Below, piece after piece: positions 8,139 to 16,956 of a stretch of DNA of 64,000 nucleotides. The notes beneath the pieces were generated by a model, which was not told where the DNA came from, searched no databases, and worked only from the letters and a program-made list of their open reading frames with translations. A program made the translations under genes and the position numbers. The DNA is from Ruegeria sp. R13_0. GTDB lineage: Bacteria; Pseudomonadota; Alphaproteobacteria; Rhodobacterales; Rhodobacteraceae. The DNA lies in NCBI RefSeq assembly GCF_017743995.1, contig NZ_JAGHRB010000001.1:248001-312000 (forward strand), in the 5' to 3' direction. Positions within the stretch are counted from its first letter, which is position 1. Each line of letters opens with the position of its first letter.

Positions 8139-10088
8139 ATGTCATTGCCCCCCGGATTTCTCGATGAGTTGCGCACCCGGCTGAGCCTGTCTCAGGTCGT
8201 CGGGCGTAAAGTCATGTGGGATCAGCGAAAATCCAATCAGGGCAAGGGGGACATGTGGGCGCCATGCCCGTTTCACCACGAAAAAACGGCGTCTTTTCAT
8301 GTGGATGACCAAAAGGGCTTCTACTACTGCTTTGGCTGCCATGCCAAAGGTGACGCGATCACCTTCGTCAAAGAAACCGAGAATGTCTCGTTCATTGAGG
8401 CCGTTGAAATTCTGGCGCGCGAAGCTGGTATGCCCATGCCTGCGCGCGACCCGAAAGCTCAGGAAAAGCAGGATCGCCGCACGCAACTGGCCGAGGTGAT
8501 GGAGCAGGCGGTTCAGTTCTTTCGTCTGCAACTCAAGACCGGGGCAGGCGGTGCGGCGCGCGACTATCTGGCCCGTAGGGGTTTGGACGCCAAGGCGTTG
8601 GAGCGATGGGAGATCGGTTTTGCCCCGGACGGCTGGCAGGCTTTGTGGGACCATCTGACCGGCAAGAACGTGGCCGAGGATCTGATCCTCGGGGCGGGTC
8701 TGGCTAAGCCGTCGAACAAGGGTAAGAAACCTTACGACACGTTCCGCAACCGGATCATGTTCCCAATCCGCGACCCGCGCGGCCGGTGTATTGCATTCGG
8801 CGGCAGGGCGATGGACCCGAATGACAACGCCAAATACCTGAACTCACCCGAGACCGAGTTATTCGACAAAGGCCGCAGCCTATATAATCACGGGCCTGCG
8901 CGGCAGGCGGCCGGGAAAGGGCAGCCGCTGATCGTGGCCGAGGGCTATATGGACGTGATCGCGCTGGCCGAGGCTGGATTCGGCGCGTCGGTTGCTCCGC
9001 TTGGAACGGCGATTACGGAACACCAGTTACAGCTGCTCTGGCGGATTTCGAATGAGCCGATCATTGCGCTGGATGGCGACACCGCTGGCCTGCGCGCGGC
9101 GATGCGGGCCGTTGACCTGGCCTTGCCGCTACTTGAGGCCGGAAAGTCTCTGCGCTTTGCCCTGATGCCTGAAGGTAAAGACCCGGACGACCTTTTGCGG
9201 GCTGACGGAGCAGGGGCTGTTCAGGCCGTATTGGACGGGGCCATCCCAATGGTCAAGCTGCTGTGGCAACGCGAGACCGAGGGCAAGGTTTTTGACAGCC
9301 CTGAGCGCAAAGCTGCGCTCGACAAGGTGCTGCGCGACAAGATCAAGCTGATCCGTGACCCCTCGATCCGGTCCCATTACGGGCAAGAGATCAAGGATCT
9401 GCGCTGGCAATTGTTTCGGCCGCAGAGACAGTCACAAAACCGTGCGTGGCAACCAAAAGGGAAGTGGCAGCCGCAGAAACAGCCTGCGACCGCGGGTGCG
9501 CGGGCCTCGTTCCTGGCGTCTTCGGACAATGCGGACATCCATCTGCGTGAAGCCGCGATTCTGGCCATTGCGATTCTGAACCCGCAGGTCGTGGTCCAGT
9601 TTGAGGCGCAGCTGGAAGAGATGGATTGTCACGATCCTGATCATGCTGCTCTGCGCCATGCTATTCTGCGCCATGCGATTGATGATCCAGAAAACCTTAG
9701 GGACCATATCGTTGAAACTTTGGGGGCCGAACCCCTTGAAAATCTGCTGAGCCTTCGCCATGTCGCAGTGATCCCCTGTGTGTTCAAACCAGGCGACGTT
9801 GAAAAGGCCGAGATGACACTGGCCGAGGAACTCGCGAAAATCAAAGCGCTCCGGGGGTTGGATGCTGAGATTGCCGAAGCCGCAGAGGAACTGTCTGATC
9901 TGGCCGATGAGGCGCTGACCTATCGGCTGGCGCAAGCCGCCGAAGAGCGTAACCGCACAAGCCGCAGTCAGAATGAGGACAGGGCCGTTTTCGACATTGC
10001 CGACAATGGCGCGCGAATCAATCGCGACGAAAAGGATGCGTTCAAGGCAATCATGTCCGGGATCAATTTCGAACGGAAACGTCGCTGA
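8139..10088 (+). CDS. dnaG: DNA primase
   Basis: The 649-residue protein makes RNA primers for DNA replication at the fork. The N-terminal CHC2 zinc finger is intact: C43-P-F-H46 and C64-F-G-C67. The catalytic Toprim domain follows, with EGYMDVIAL at about 268-276 and the metal-binding DGD near 312. A low-complexity Gln/Lys/Pro linker near residues 425-450 leads to the helical C-terminal DnaB-interaction domain. Length is normal for alphaproteobacteria. rpoD lies 114 bases downstream on the same strand, the dnaG-rpoD part of the ancestral macromolecular synthesis operon; rpsU is not in front of it. Confidence 0.97.
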   Translation: MSLPPGFLDELRTRLSLSQVVGRKVMWDQRKSNQGKGDMWAPCPFHHEKTASFHVDDQKGFYYCFGCHAKGDAITFVKETENVSFIEAVEILAREAGMPMPARDPKAQEKQDRRTQLAEVMEQAVQFFRLQLKTGAGGAARDYLARRGLDAKALERWEIGFAPDGWQALWDHLTGKNVAEDLILGAGLAKPSNKGKKPYDTFRNRIMFPIRDPRGRCIAFGGRAMDPNDNAKYLNSPETELFDKGRSLYNHGPARQAAGKGQPLIVAEGYMDVIALAEAGFGASVAPLGTAITEHQLQLLWRISNEPIIALDGDTAGLRAAMRAVDLALPLLEAGKSLRFALMPEGKDPDDLLRADGAGAVQAVLDGAIPMVKLLWQRETEGKVFDSPERKAALDKVLRDKIKLIRDPSIRSHYGQEIKDLRWQLFRPQRQSQNRAWQPKGKWQPQKQPATAGARASFLASSDNADIHLREAAILAIAILNPQVVVQFEAQLEEMDCHDPDHAALRHAILRHAIDDPENLRDHIVETLGAEPLENLLSLRHVAVIPCVFKPGDVEKAEMTLAEELAKIKALRGLDAEIAEAAEELSDLADEALTYRLAQAAEERNRTSRSQNEDRAVFDIADNGARINRDEKDAFKAIMSGINFERKRR

Positions 10089-10137
10089 AGTGATGTTTTC
10101 GTAAAGCACTGGAAAAGAAAAACAGGTAAACGGGTGG

Positions 10138-10180
10138 CCGAATCAGTTTCACGCGCTAATGATTCGGATCAAACGAATCA
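10138..10180 (+). promoter_or_regulatory. Inverted repeat plus third half-site in the rpoD leader
   Basis: CCGAATCA (10138-10145) and TGATTCGG (10160-10167) are exact reverse complements with a 14-base spacer; a third copy, CGAATCA, follows at 10174-10180. It lies 23 bases upstream of the rpoD start. It could be an operator or a leader hairpin; no known regulator is assigned. Confidence 0.4.
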
Positions 10181-10202
10181 CCCATCCCTGCAGGAGCATT
10201 GA

Positions 10203-12191
10203 ATGGCCGCCAAAGACACGTCAGAAGATCGCAAGTCAGACGAGCAGGAACAGGAAATCTCGCTGGACATGAGCCAGGCCCAGGTCAAGAAGATGATCGC
10301 CGAGGCCCGCGAGAAAGGTTACATCACTTACGACCAGCTCAATCAGGTTCTGCCGCCTGATCAGGTCAGCTCGGAACAGATCGAAGACGTTATGTCGATG
10401 CTGTCCGAGATGGGCATCAACATCATCGAAGATGAAGAGGCCGAGGAAGAAGAAAACAAAGGCTCGACCGAACTGACCACCACGGACAACAACCGTGAGG
10501 TGGCTCTGGCCGGTACCGCAACCGAAAAGCTGGACCGTACCGACGACCCCGTCCGCATGTATCTGCGTGAGATGGGTTCGGTCGAACTGCTGAGCCGCGA
10601 GGGCGAGATCGCTATCGCCAAGCGGATCGAAGCGGGCCGGAACACGATGATTGCGGGTCTGTGCGAAAGCCCTCTGACCTTCCAGGCGATCACCATCTGG
10701 CATGACGAACTTCTGTCCGAAGACATTCTTCTGCGCGACGTCATTGATCTGGAGACCACTTTTGGCAACCAGATGGACGAAGATGGTGACGTGCAAGAGC
10801 CGGTCGTCGATACCTCGGCCGTGCAATCGGCCAAACCTGCCAAAGACACCGGGCCTGAACTGGATGCCGATGGCAACCCGCTGAGCAATGACGATGATGA
10901 TGACGAGGACGATCAGGCCAACATGTCGCTGGCCGCGATGGAAGCCGCCCTCAAGGATCAGGTTCTGACCACGCTTGAACGCATTTCGACCGACTTCTCG
11001 ATGTTGTCCGAGATGCAGGACAGCCGGATTTCGGCTACTTTGAACGAGGATGGTTCGTTCAGCGCAAAAGACGAAGAGACCTATCAGAAGTTGCGCTCCG
11101 AAATCGTTGAACTGGTGAACGGTCTTCACCTGCACAACAACCGGATTGAGGCTCTGATCGACCAGCTCTATGGCATCAACCGCCGGATCATGTCGCTGGA
11201 CAGCTCGATGGTGAAACTGGCCGACCAGGCCCGGATCAACCGTCGGGAGTTCATCGACGCCTATCGCGGGCGTGAGCTGGACCCGAACTGGCTGACCGAT
11301 ATGGCTGAAAAGCCGGGCCGGGGCTGGCAGATGTTCATCGAACGCTCGACCGACAAGGTTGAGGAGCTGCGCAGCGATATGGCTCAGGTCGGTCAGTATG
11401 TCGGTCTGGATATCAGCGAATTCCGCCGCATCGTTCAACAGGTTCAGAAGGGCGAGAAAGAAGCCCGGCAGGCCAAGAAGGAAATGGTCGAAGCCAACCT
11501 GCGTCTGGTGATCTCGATCGCCAAAAAATACACGAACCGTGGTCTGCAATTCCTTGATCTTATTCAAGAAGGTAACATCGGTCTGATGAAGGCGGTGGAC
11601 AAGTTCGAATACCGCCGCGGCTACAAGTTCTCGACCTATGCGACCTGGTGGATCCGTCAGGCGATCACGCGGTCGATTGCGGATCAGGCGCGGACCATCC
11701 GTATCCCGGTCCACATGATCGAAACGATCAACAAGCTGGTCCGTACCGGTCGTCAGATGCTGCACGAAATCGGCCGCGAGCCGACGCCAGAGGAACTGGC
11801 CGAGAAGCTGCAGATGCCGCTTGAGAAAGTGCGCAAGGTGATGAAAATCGCCAAGGAGCCGATCAGCCTTGAGACGCCTATCGGCGACGAGGAAGACAGC
11901 CAGCTGGGTGATTTCATTGAGGACAAGAATGCCGTGCTGCCGCTGGACAGCGCCATTCAGGAAAACCTCAAGGAAACCACGACACGGGTTCTGGCCTCAC
12001 TCACCCCGCGTGAGGAGCGGGTTCTGCGGATGCGTTTCGGCATCGGCATGAACACCGACCACACTCTGGAAGAGGTCGGTCAGCAGTTCAGCGTGACCCG
12101 CGAACGTATCCGTCAGATCGAGGCGAAAGCCCTACGGAAGCTGAAACACCCAAGCAGATCGCGGAAACTGCGATCCTTCCTGGATCAGTAA
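10203..12191 (+). CDS. rpoD: RNA polymerase primary sigma factor RpoD (sigma-70)
   Basis: The 662-residue housekeeping sigma factor directs core RNA polymerase to most promoters. Region 1.1 is at the N-terminus and region 1.2 at about 112-145 ([21 protein letters not shown]). A long non-conserved region has an acidic run (DDDDDEDD near 232). Region 2 follows, including [20 protein letters not shown], then region 3, and region 4.2 near 620-650 with the helix-turn-helix [20 protein letters not shown]. Length and order match alphaproteobacterial RpoD. A strong terminator follows at once. Confidence 0.98.
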   Translation: MAAKDTSEDRKSDEQEQEISLDMSQAQVKKMIAEAREKGYITYDQLNQVLPPDQVSSEQIEDVMSMLSEMGINIIEDEEAEEEENKGSTELTTTDNNREVALAGTATEKLDRTDDPVRMYLREMGSVELLSREGEIAIAKRIEAGRNTMIAGLCESPLTFQAITIWHDELLSEDILLRDVIDLETTFGNQMDEDGDVQEPVVDTSAVQSAKPAKDTGPELDADGNPLSNDDDDDEDDQANMSLAAMEAALKDQVLTTLERISTDFSMLSEMQDSRISATLNEDGSFSAKDEETYQKLRSEIVELVNGLHLHNNRIEALIDQLYGINRRIMSLDSSMVKLADQARINRREFIDAYRGRELDPNWLTDMAEKPGRGWQMFIERSTDKVEELRSDMAQVGQYVGLDISEFRRIVQQVQKGEKEARQAKKEMVEANLRLVISIAKKYTNRGLQFLDLIQEGNIGLMKAVDKFEYRRGYKFSTYATWWIRQAITRSIADQARTIRIPVHMIETINKLVRTGRQMLHEIGREPTPEELAEKLQMPLEKVRKVMKIAKEPISLETPIGDEEDSQLGDFIEDKNAVLPLDSAIQENLKETTTRVLASLTPREERVLRMRFGIGMNTDHTLEEVGQQFSVTRERIRQIEAKALRKLKHPSRSRKLRSFLDQ

Positions 12192-12195
12192 GATC

Positions 12196-12225
12196 AAAGG
12201 CGCCCCGGACGGAGGCGCCTTTTTT
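12196..12225 (+). terminator. Intrinsic terminator of rpoD
   Basis: AAAGGCGCC pairs with GGCGCCTTT around a nine-base loop and is followed by a T run ending near 12225. It begins four bases after the rpoD stop codon. Stem strength and the T tract make this a textbook rho-independent terminator. Confidence 0.92.
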
Positions 12226-12345
12226 CGTTTCACCGTTCATTTTGGCAGATTCGCCAAACACATTGGCGCGACTTCACACGTGTTGTGGCGTGTCCGTTTC
12301 TATATCTGTGTGGTCCACTCATGGGGCGGGGCCGGGGCGAGGCGG

Positions 12346-13383
12346 TTAAGCTGATGACCCCCGGCTTCCAAGTGTCAGCGGATGTTCGACCCGCGTTTTG
12401 AAGGCGCTCGGCGGTTGACCGGTCCAACGCTTGAACGCTGTGGAAAAGGCGGATTGGTCTGCGTAGCCCAGAGAAAAAGCGATCTCAGACAGGTTCATTC
12501 CATTGGTTATGAAGGTTTGTGCCAGATCACAGCGCAAATCCTCGGTGATATCGCGATAGCTGGTGCCTTCATTTTGCAACCGGCGGGCAAAGGTGCGGGC
12601 GCTCATGCCGAGTTTTGCCGCGACATCATCCGCGCTGAGGATCTTGCCCGGCAGTGAGCGGGTGATCAACCCTTCGACCTTGGCGCGGGTCGATTGCTGC
12701 GGCACGCGACGCTCGGCCAGAACGCGTTCCCCGTGCTCCAGAAGATGGGCGCGCAGGCTGGGATCGTAGGTCGGGACGGGTAGGTTCAGCGAGGACGGAG
12801 ACAGGACGATCTCGAGGCTTTCAGAACCGAAGACAACCGGAAAACCTGCCAGTTGCTGGAAGGCATGGGTATGATCCCCAACCTCATGCTGGAACCGTAT
12901 TTCGATAGGGCGGAGATCGGTCTGTGTCAGGTCGCGCATCCGGGCAACGGCGGCAAACATCAAGAACTCGGTCCGGCGGTGATAGCGAGCAAAGCTGGCG
13001 TCTTTCCAACGGGCCTCTAGCGCGGCGAAATTCCCCGAAACGCGCAGGTTAAAGGCGAGGGCAGGGTCGATTATGTCGTGGAAATGAGACGTGTTTTCAA
13101 TCACCTGCTCCAGATCGCGTGAGTATTTGCTGATGTAGGCCGTCAAGGTCGATGCGGACGTGACGCCAAGCCCGACACTGGCCGCAAAGGTGATATCGTT
13201 CAGAGCATCGCAGGCATAGCGGACAAACAGCGCCTCTTTGTGGGCGCAATAGGCGGTCGCATCCTCCGGCAGGTCCTTCGGACCAACTCCGCTGCGATCC
13301 AGCACCTCCAACGCTTTCGGTTTTTCCAATTGCGCGTCTAGCGCCTCGCGCAGAAGGTGAAGGCGCTCAATATCCACATCCAT
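12346..13383 (-). CDS. AraC family transcriptional regulator
   Basis: The 345-residue protein has an N-terminal effector domain of the arabinose-binding-like type found in OruR/ArgR-like AraC proteins (about residues 20-210), then the C-terminal AraC/XylS DNA-binding domain with two helix-turn-helix units: LSADDVAAKLGMSARTFARR near 240-260 and MNLSEIAFSLGYADQSAFST near 292-312. It is expected to activate transcription in response to a small ligand. The start at 13383 overlaps no neighbour. An 8-base dyad lies 42 bases upstream. No obvious target operon adjoins; the 154-base gap to rpoD holds the rpoD terminator and nothing else recognised. Confidence 0.9.
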   Translation of the reverse strand: MDVDIERLHLLREALDAQLEKPKALEVLDRSGVGPKDLPEDATAYCAHKEALFVRYACDALNDITFAASVGLGVTSASTLTAYISKYSRDLEQVIENTSHFHDIIDPALAFNLRVSGNFAALEARWKDASFARYHRRTEFLMFAAVARMRDLTQTDLRPIEIRFQHEVGDHTHAFQQLAGFPVVFGSESLEIVLSPSSLNLPVPTYDPSLRAHLLEHGERVLAERRVPQQSTRAKVEGLITRSLPGKILSADDVAAKLGMSARTFARRLQNEGTSYRDITEDLRCDLAQTFITNGMNLSEIAFSLGYADQSAFSTAFKRWTGQPPSAFKTRVEHPLTLGSRGSSA

Positions 13384-13424
13384 CGCAGCAAAGCCTTCCT
13401 TTCTCCGGACCGGGGCCGTTCCAG

Positions 13425-13468
13425 CATACTGCTTTTCTGTCAGAAATTCGAATGGATTTGGCAGTATG
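13425..13468. promoter_or_regulatory. Spaced inverted repeat upstream of the AraC gene
   Basis: CATACTGC (13425-13432) and GCAGTATG (13461-13468) are exact reverse complements, 28 bases apart, in the 283-base divergent region (13384-13666) between the AraC gene and the DUF393 gene. The two half-sites could be bound by an AraC dimer. Nothing else was recognised in that gap. Confidence 0.35.
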
Positions 13469-13666
13469 TCACAAGCGCGGTCAATCGTTCCTGCCTATAT
13501 CCTTTTCGTTGCCGGGTCAGTACCTTGTTGGGGATGAGGTCAGAGCCACCGCCGGTCTTACCAACCGGTCACTGGGTTCCCCGGCACACTTCTCCTTCTT
13601 GTCGCATTGTCCACCTGGTGGCCTTATGACACGCTCTTTGGGCAAGCTTGGGTAGGTAGCGGCGCC

Positions 13667-14110
13667 ATGGCAGAAACTTACACAACCGATCTGTTCAAAG
13701 GGCGAAATCTGATCGTCTTTGACGGAGAATGCGTGCTGTGCTCAGGCTTTTTGCAGTTCATGCTGAAACGCGACAAAGCCAGACGCTTTGAGTTCGCAAC
13801 AGCGCAGTCTCCGCTTGGTCAAAGGATGTACAAGGCGCTGAATCTGTCTGCTGCAGAATTTGAGACCAACCTCGTGATTGTAGATGGTAAGATTTTTCAG
13901 CGGCTTGATGCCTTTGCCGCAGCCATGCGTGCACTGCCGGGAGGTTGGCCTTTTCTCTCGCTGGTACGGTTTCTGCCACGCGCTGTGAAAGACCCGCTGT
14001 ATTTCTCGATCGCCCGCAACCGGTACGTTCTATTCGGTCGGTACGAAACCTGTATGATACCGGATGCTGCTCTCCTTGAGCGTTTTGCCGAGCAGGGGTT
14101 TGACGCATGA
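13667..14110 (+). CDS. DCC1-like thiol-disulfide oxidoreductase family protein (DUF393)
   Basis: The 147-residue protein has the family's N-terminal motif FDGECVLCSGF (about residues 18-28), whose CxxC pair gives a thioredoxin-like thiol-disulfide site. RFEFATAQSPLGQ follows, typical of DCC/DUF393 (YuxK-like) proteins. Members are cytoplasmic or membrane-associated and generally uncharacterised. The ATG at 13667 was chosen over the upstream reading to 13607, which has no family similarity. Its stop overlaps the start of the next, decayed reading frame (ATGA at 14107-14110), suggesting they once formed an operon. Confidence 0.88.
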   Translation: MAETYTTDLFKGRNLIVFDGECVLCSGFLQFMLKRDKARRFEFATAQSPLGQRMYKALNLSAAEFETNLVIVDGKIFQRLDAFAAAMRALPGGWPFLSLVRFLPRAVKDPLYFSIARNRYVLFGRYETCMIPDAALLERFAEQGFDA

Positions 14111-14398
14111 CGGATCCGTTTCTTCAGGCTTTGACAGGCCCGAGCGTTCTGCCCCAATCCGTGCACGACCTGCACCGCAGCCAGGGTGAATATGTCGGCG
14201 AATGCGATATCGAGCGTGGACGGGATACTCTAATTCAACTCGCGCTCAGACTGGGGCGCTTCCGGTTAGATGTGGCAGCCTCGATACCCGGATTGGAGGG
14301 TGATCCGCTACCACGGCCGGCTCACGCTGCATTCACAAAGAAACTGGCGGGCTGAAATGATCGTGAGGTCTGCTTTCCGCGAGCGTGTTAACCTCTAG
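14107..14398 (+). pseudogene. Decayed gene, probably a DUF4166-like remnant
   Basis: The first frame (14107 to about 14295) reads MTDPFLQALTGPSVLPQSVH, then LHRSQGEYVGECDIERGRDT and LRLGRF, which resembles the start of DUF4166 proteins (active-site-like gap, ERGxxxL, LGRFP). It then jumps to SIPGL, and shifting by one base continues as RVIRYHGRLTLHSQRNWRAE up to a TAG at 14398; that segment resembles the end of the same domain (a VRYRG-type motif). The middle of roughly 100 residues is missing. The locus therefore looks internally deleted and frameshifted. It overlaps the DUF393 gene by four bases. The family call is from memory of motif patterns and is moderate. Confidence 0.55.
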
Positions 14399-14428
14399 GT
14401 ATAAAAGTCCAGGAAGTGAGGAAAGAGT

Positions 14429-14836
14429 ATGGTGGATAAGTTGAAGTATTGCGCCGCACTGGCGGTGTTTGCCCTTGGTATTCCTTTGGCGGCTAATGCG
14501 GCGAATTTAGGATTCCAGACTAACGCAATCAATGGCACCGACTTCGAAGTCGTTCCCCGTAGCAGGGATGATACGGATGGATATTGGTGCGCGGCTGCAG
14601 ATTTTGCACGCCGTGGACTTGGGGCGGGATGGCAGGACCCAATCTATGTGCTACGGGGCTATGGTCCTAGTGTGACAACCGGGCGTAGAACGGCCGTGCA
14701 GTTTTCGCTAAAGCCACCTTCGGCTGATGCATCCGCGCAATCCGGCAGCTCACGTGGCCCCTTCAAATTTGGTTCCAGCATGTCCGTACAGAGTGCAAAC
14801 GCGCGGTGCGGTCGCCGGCCGATTTTCAACAGGTAA
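14429..14836 (+). CDS. Small exported protein of unknown function
   Basis: The 135-residue protein starts MVDKLKYCAALAVFALGIPL with an AANAA cleavage region, giving a Sec signal peptide of about 24 residues. The mature part has YWCAAADFARRGLGAGWQDP and an isolated C-terminal cysteine (NARCGRR), which could pair. The C-terminal third is Ser/Gly-rich. GGAAAG lies ahead of the ATG. Conserved-looking, but the family is not recognised. Its end lies 20 bases before the YjbQ start, which would allow one transcript. Confidence 0.72.
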   Translation: MVDKLKYCAALAVFALGIPLAANAANLGFQTNAINGTDFEVVPRSRDDTDGYWCAAADFARRGLGAGWQDPIYVLRGYGPSVTTGRRTAVQFSLKPPSADASAQSGSSRGPFKFGSSMSVQSANARCGRRPIFNR

Positions 14837-14856
14837 GACCAGAGGTCGAACGCGCA

Positions 14857-15270
14857 ATGCAGACGGAATTCGCGCTCCAGACCGATGGGCCCGGCTTGTA
14901 CGAGTTCACGTCACAGGTTGCAGGTTGGCTTAGTTCGTTTGAACGGGATGGTGTCCTGACGCTGTTTGTCAGGCACACCTCCTGTTCTTTGCTGGTGCAA
15001 GAGAACGCAGACCCCGAGGTGCAGACGGATTTGCATGCGTTTTTTGAACGTCTTGTGCCTCCGTCTGATCATCCCTCAATGACTTACTTGCGCCATACCT
15101 ACGAAGGGCCGGATGACATGCCAGCCCATATCAAGGCGGCGATGATGCCGGTGTCCTTGTCCATTCCCATCCGTCAGGGGCAGATGGTATTGGGAACTTG
15201 GCAGGGGATTTACCTGTTTGAACACCGCCGCGCCCCGCATCGGCGGCTGGTCGCGGCACATCTGTCCTGA
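14857..15270 (+). CDS. YjbQ family protein (UPF0047; secondary thiamine-phosphate synthase-like)
   Basis: The 137-residue protein contains the family hallmarks FVRHTSCSLLVQENADPEV (about residues 43-61), HAFFERLVP, MPAHIKAAMM and IRQGQMVLGTWQGIYLFEHR. YjbQ proteins form trimers with a histidine-rich pocket; E. coli YjbQ has weak thiamine-phosphate synthase activity in vitro, but the true role is unclear. The start at 14857 follows AGAGG at a longish spacing; an earlier in-frame ATG (14806) lies inside the previous gene and adds no family sequence. Confidence 0.9.
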   Translation: MQTEFALQTDGPGLYEFTSQVAGWLSSFERDGVLTLFVRHTSCSLLVQENADPEVQTDLHAFFERLVPPSDHPSMTYLRHTYEGPDDMPAHIKAAMMPVSLSIPIRQGQMVLGTWQGIYLFEHRRAPHRRLVAAHLS

Positions 15271-15328
15271 CCCTTTATTTTGGGGTGCAAAATTCCGACT
15301 ACCCAAATCCTAGCGGCTGCCCTATAGT

Positions 15329-15337
15329 TGTGGATAA
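15329..15337 (-). promoter_or_regulatory. Sequence matching a DnaA box upstream of nrdR
   Basis: TGTGGATAA at 15329-15337 is the exact reverse complement of the DnaA box TTATCCACA. It lies 51 bases upstream of nrdR. A single box of nine bases can arise by chance; DnaA does regulate ribonucleotide reductase genes in E. coli, so a link to nucleotide supply is conceivable but unproven. Confidence 0.3.
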
Positions 15338-15388
15338 GTAAGCCAAAGTGCTTACAAAAGAGGCCAGCTAGGGACGAGGAGACGGCGG

Positions 15389-15859
15389 ATGCGCTGCCCG
15401 TTTTGCGGAAATATCGACACTCAGGTGAAAGATTCACGCCCGGCAGAGGATCACGTTGCAATACGCCGACGTCGGTTTTGCCCGGCCTGTGGAGGGCGTT
15501 TTACGACCTATGAACGGGTCCAGCTGCGCGATCTGGTGGTGATCAAAACCAACGGAAAACGCGAGGACTTTGACCGCGATAAGCTGGAACGTTCGATCCG
15601 TATCTCGATGCAGAAGCGCCCGGTTGATCCTGAACGGATTGATCAGATGATCTCGGGCATTGTACGGCGTCTGGAAAGCATGGGCGACACCGATATTCCG
15701 TCCAACAGAATTGGCGAGATCGTCATGGAAGCTCTGGCGCGGATCGACACCGTCGCCTATGTTCGCTTTGCGAGTGTGTACAAGAATTTCCAGGCGGCCG
15801 ATGATTTCGAGGAGTTTGTCCATGAACTGCGCCCGCCGCAGCCTCCGACGGACGAGTGA
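15389..15859 (+). CDS. nrdR: Transcriptional repressor NrdR
   Basis: The 156-residue protein is complete: an N-terminal zinc ribbon MRCPFCGN (C3, C6) and [18 protein letters not shown] (C31, C34), then the ATP-cone domain ([19 protein letters not shown] from about residue 50). NrdR senses ATP/dATP and represses ribonucleotide reductase operons. GGAG precedes the ATG. Its stop overlaps the GTG start of ribD, so nrdR-ribD form a coupled pair, a common order at the head of riboflavin clusters. Confidence 0.97.
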   Translation: MRCPFCGNIDTQVKDSRPAEDHVAIRRRRFCPACGGRFTTYERVQLRDLVVIKTNGKREDFDRDKLERSIRISMQKRPVDPERIDQMISGIVRRLESMGDTDIPSNRIGEIVMEALARIDTVAYVRFASVYKNFQAADDFEEFVHELRPPQPPTDE

Positions 15860-16956
15860 GCGAAACAGATAAGCGATTTATGGCGCTGGCCTTGTCTTTG
15901 GGTCGGCGCGGACAAGGGTCGTGCTGGCCCAACCCGGCTGTCGGGTGCGTTATCGTGCGCGATGGGCGGATTGTTGGGCGAGGGTGGACTCAACCCGGCG
16001 GGCGTCCCCATGCAGAGCCTGAGGCTTTGGCGCAAGCGCGCGCACATGCAAAAGGGGCCACGGCCTATGTCTCGCTGGAGCCATGCGCCCACTACGGCAA
16101 GACACCCCCTTGTGCCGGGGCGTTGATCTCGGCCGGTGTGGCCCGCGTTGTTGCGGCGATCGAAGATAGCGATCCTCGGGTTTCCGGGCAGGGCTTCGCC
16201 ATGCTGCGCGAGGCCGGGATCGAGGTTGAAACCGGCGTGCTGGCGCAAGAGGCCGAGCGTGATCTGGCCGGGTTCTTTCTGAAAACCGAACAGGGCCGTC
16301 CTTTTGTGACGTTGAAACTGGCCAACAGTTTTGACGGACGGATAGCTACGTCCACCGGACACAGTCAGTGGATCACCGGACCATCCGCGCGGCGCGAGGT
16401 GCACGCGATGCGCGCCCGGCACGATGCCGTCATGGTCGGCGCTGGCACGGCGCGCGCGGATGATCCCTCGCTGACGGTTCGGGATTTAGGGATAGAGCGT
16501 CAGCCGGTGCGCGTGGTTGTCTCGCGCCATCTGGACTTGCCCTTGATGGGCCAGCTGGCGCGTACGGCCTCAAAAACGCCCGTCTGGCTATGTCATGGCC
16601 CGCATCCCGACGCCGAGCGCGCCCGCACGTGGGAAGGCTTGGGCGCGCGGCTGTTGCCTTGTGCGTTGCACGACCATCAGGTTGATGCGCGCGACCTGCT
16701 GCAGCAGCTGGGCCAGGAGGGTCTGACAAGTGTCTTTTGCGAAGGCGGCTCGGCTTTGGCGGCGTCTCTGCTGGCGCAGGATCTGGTCGATGAGCTTGTC
16801 GGTTTCACTGCTGGCTTGACCATCGGCGCCGAGGGCCTTTCGGCGATTGGCGCATTGGGGCTGGAAAAACTGGACAGCGCCCCTCGGTTCGAGTTGATCG
16901 AGGCGCGCCCGGTCGGTGGCGACGTATTACACCGTTGGGCACGTGCAACGATCTAG
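15856..16956 (+). CDS. ribD: Bifunctional riboflavin biosynthesis deaminase/reductase RibD
   Basis: The 366-residue enzyme carries out the second and third steps after GTP ring opening: deamination, then side-chain reduction. The N-terminal deaminase domain has zinc ligands in HAEPEA (H52, E54) and [12 protein letters not shown] (C77, C86). The C-terminal reductase domain begins near 145 ([14 protein letters not shown]) with [15 protein letters not shown]. The start is GTG, overlapping the nrdR stop (GTGA at 15856). Its end overlaps by four bases the end of the opposite-strand kpsC gene. The rest of the rib genes resume at 21615, after the capsule block. Confidence 0.97.
   Translation: MSETDKRFMALALSLGRRGQGSCWPNPAVGCVIVRDGRIVGRGWTQPGGRPHAEPEALAQARAHAKGATAYVSLEPCAHYGKTPPCAGALISAGVARVVAAIEDSDPRVSGQGFAMLREAGIEVETGVLAQEAERDLAGFFLKTEQGRPFVTLKLANSFDGRIATSTGHSQWITGPSARREVHAMRARHDAVMVGAGTARADDPSLTVRDLGIERQPVRVVVSRHLDLPLMGQLARTASKTPVWLCHGPHPDAERARTWEGLGARLLPCALHDHQVDARDLLQQLGQEGLTSVFCEGGSALAASLLAQDLVDELVGFTAGLTIGAEGLSAIGALGLEKLDSAPRFELIEARPVGGDVLHRWARATI

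Noticed and set aside
10236..11765. 509-residue minus-strand open frame opposite rpoD
   Set aside because: Antisense shadow of rpoD; composition is histidine/glutamine-rich and no motif is visible.
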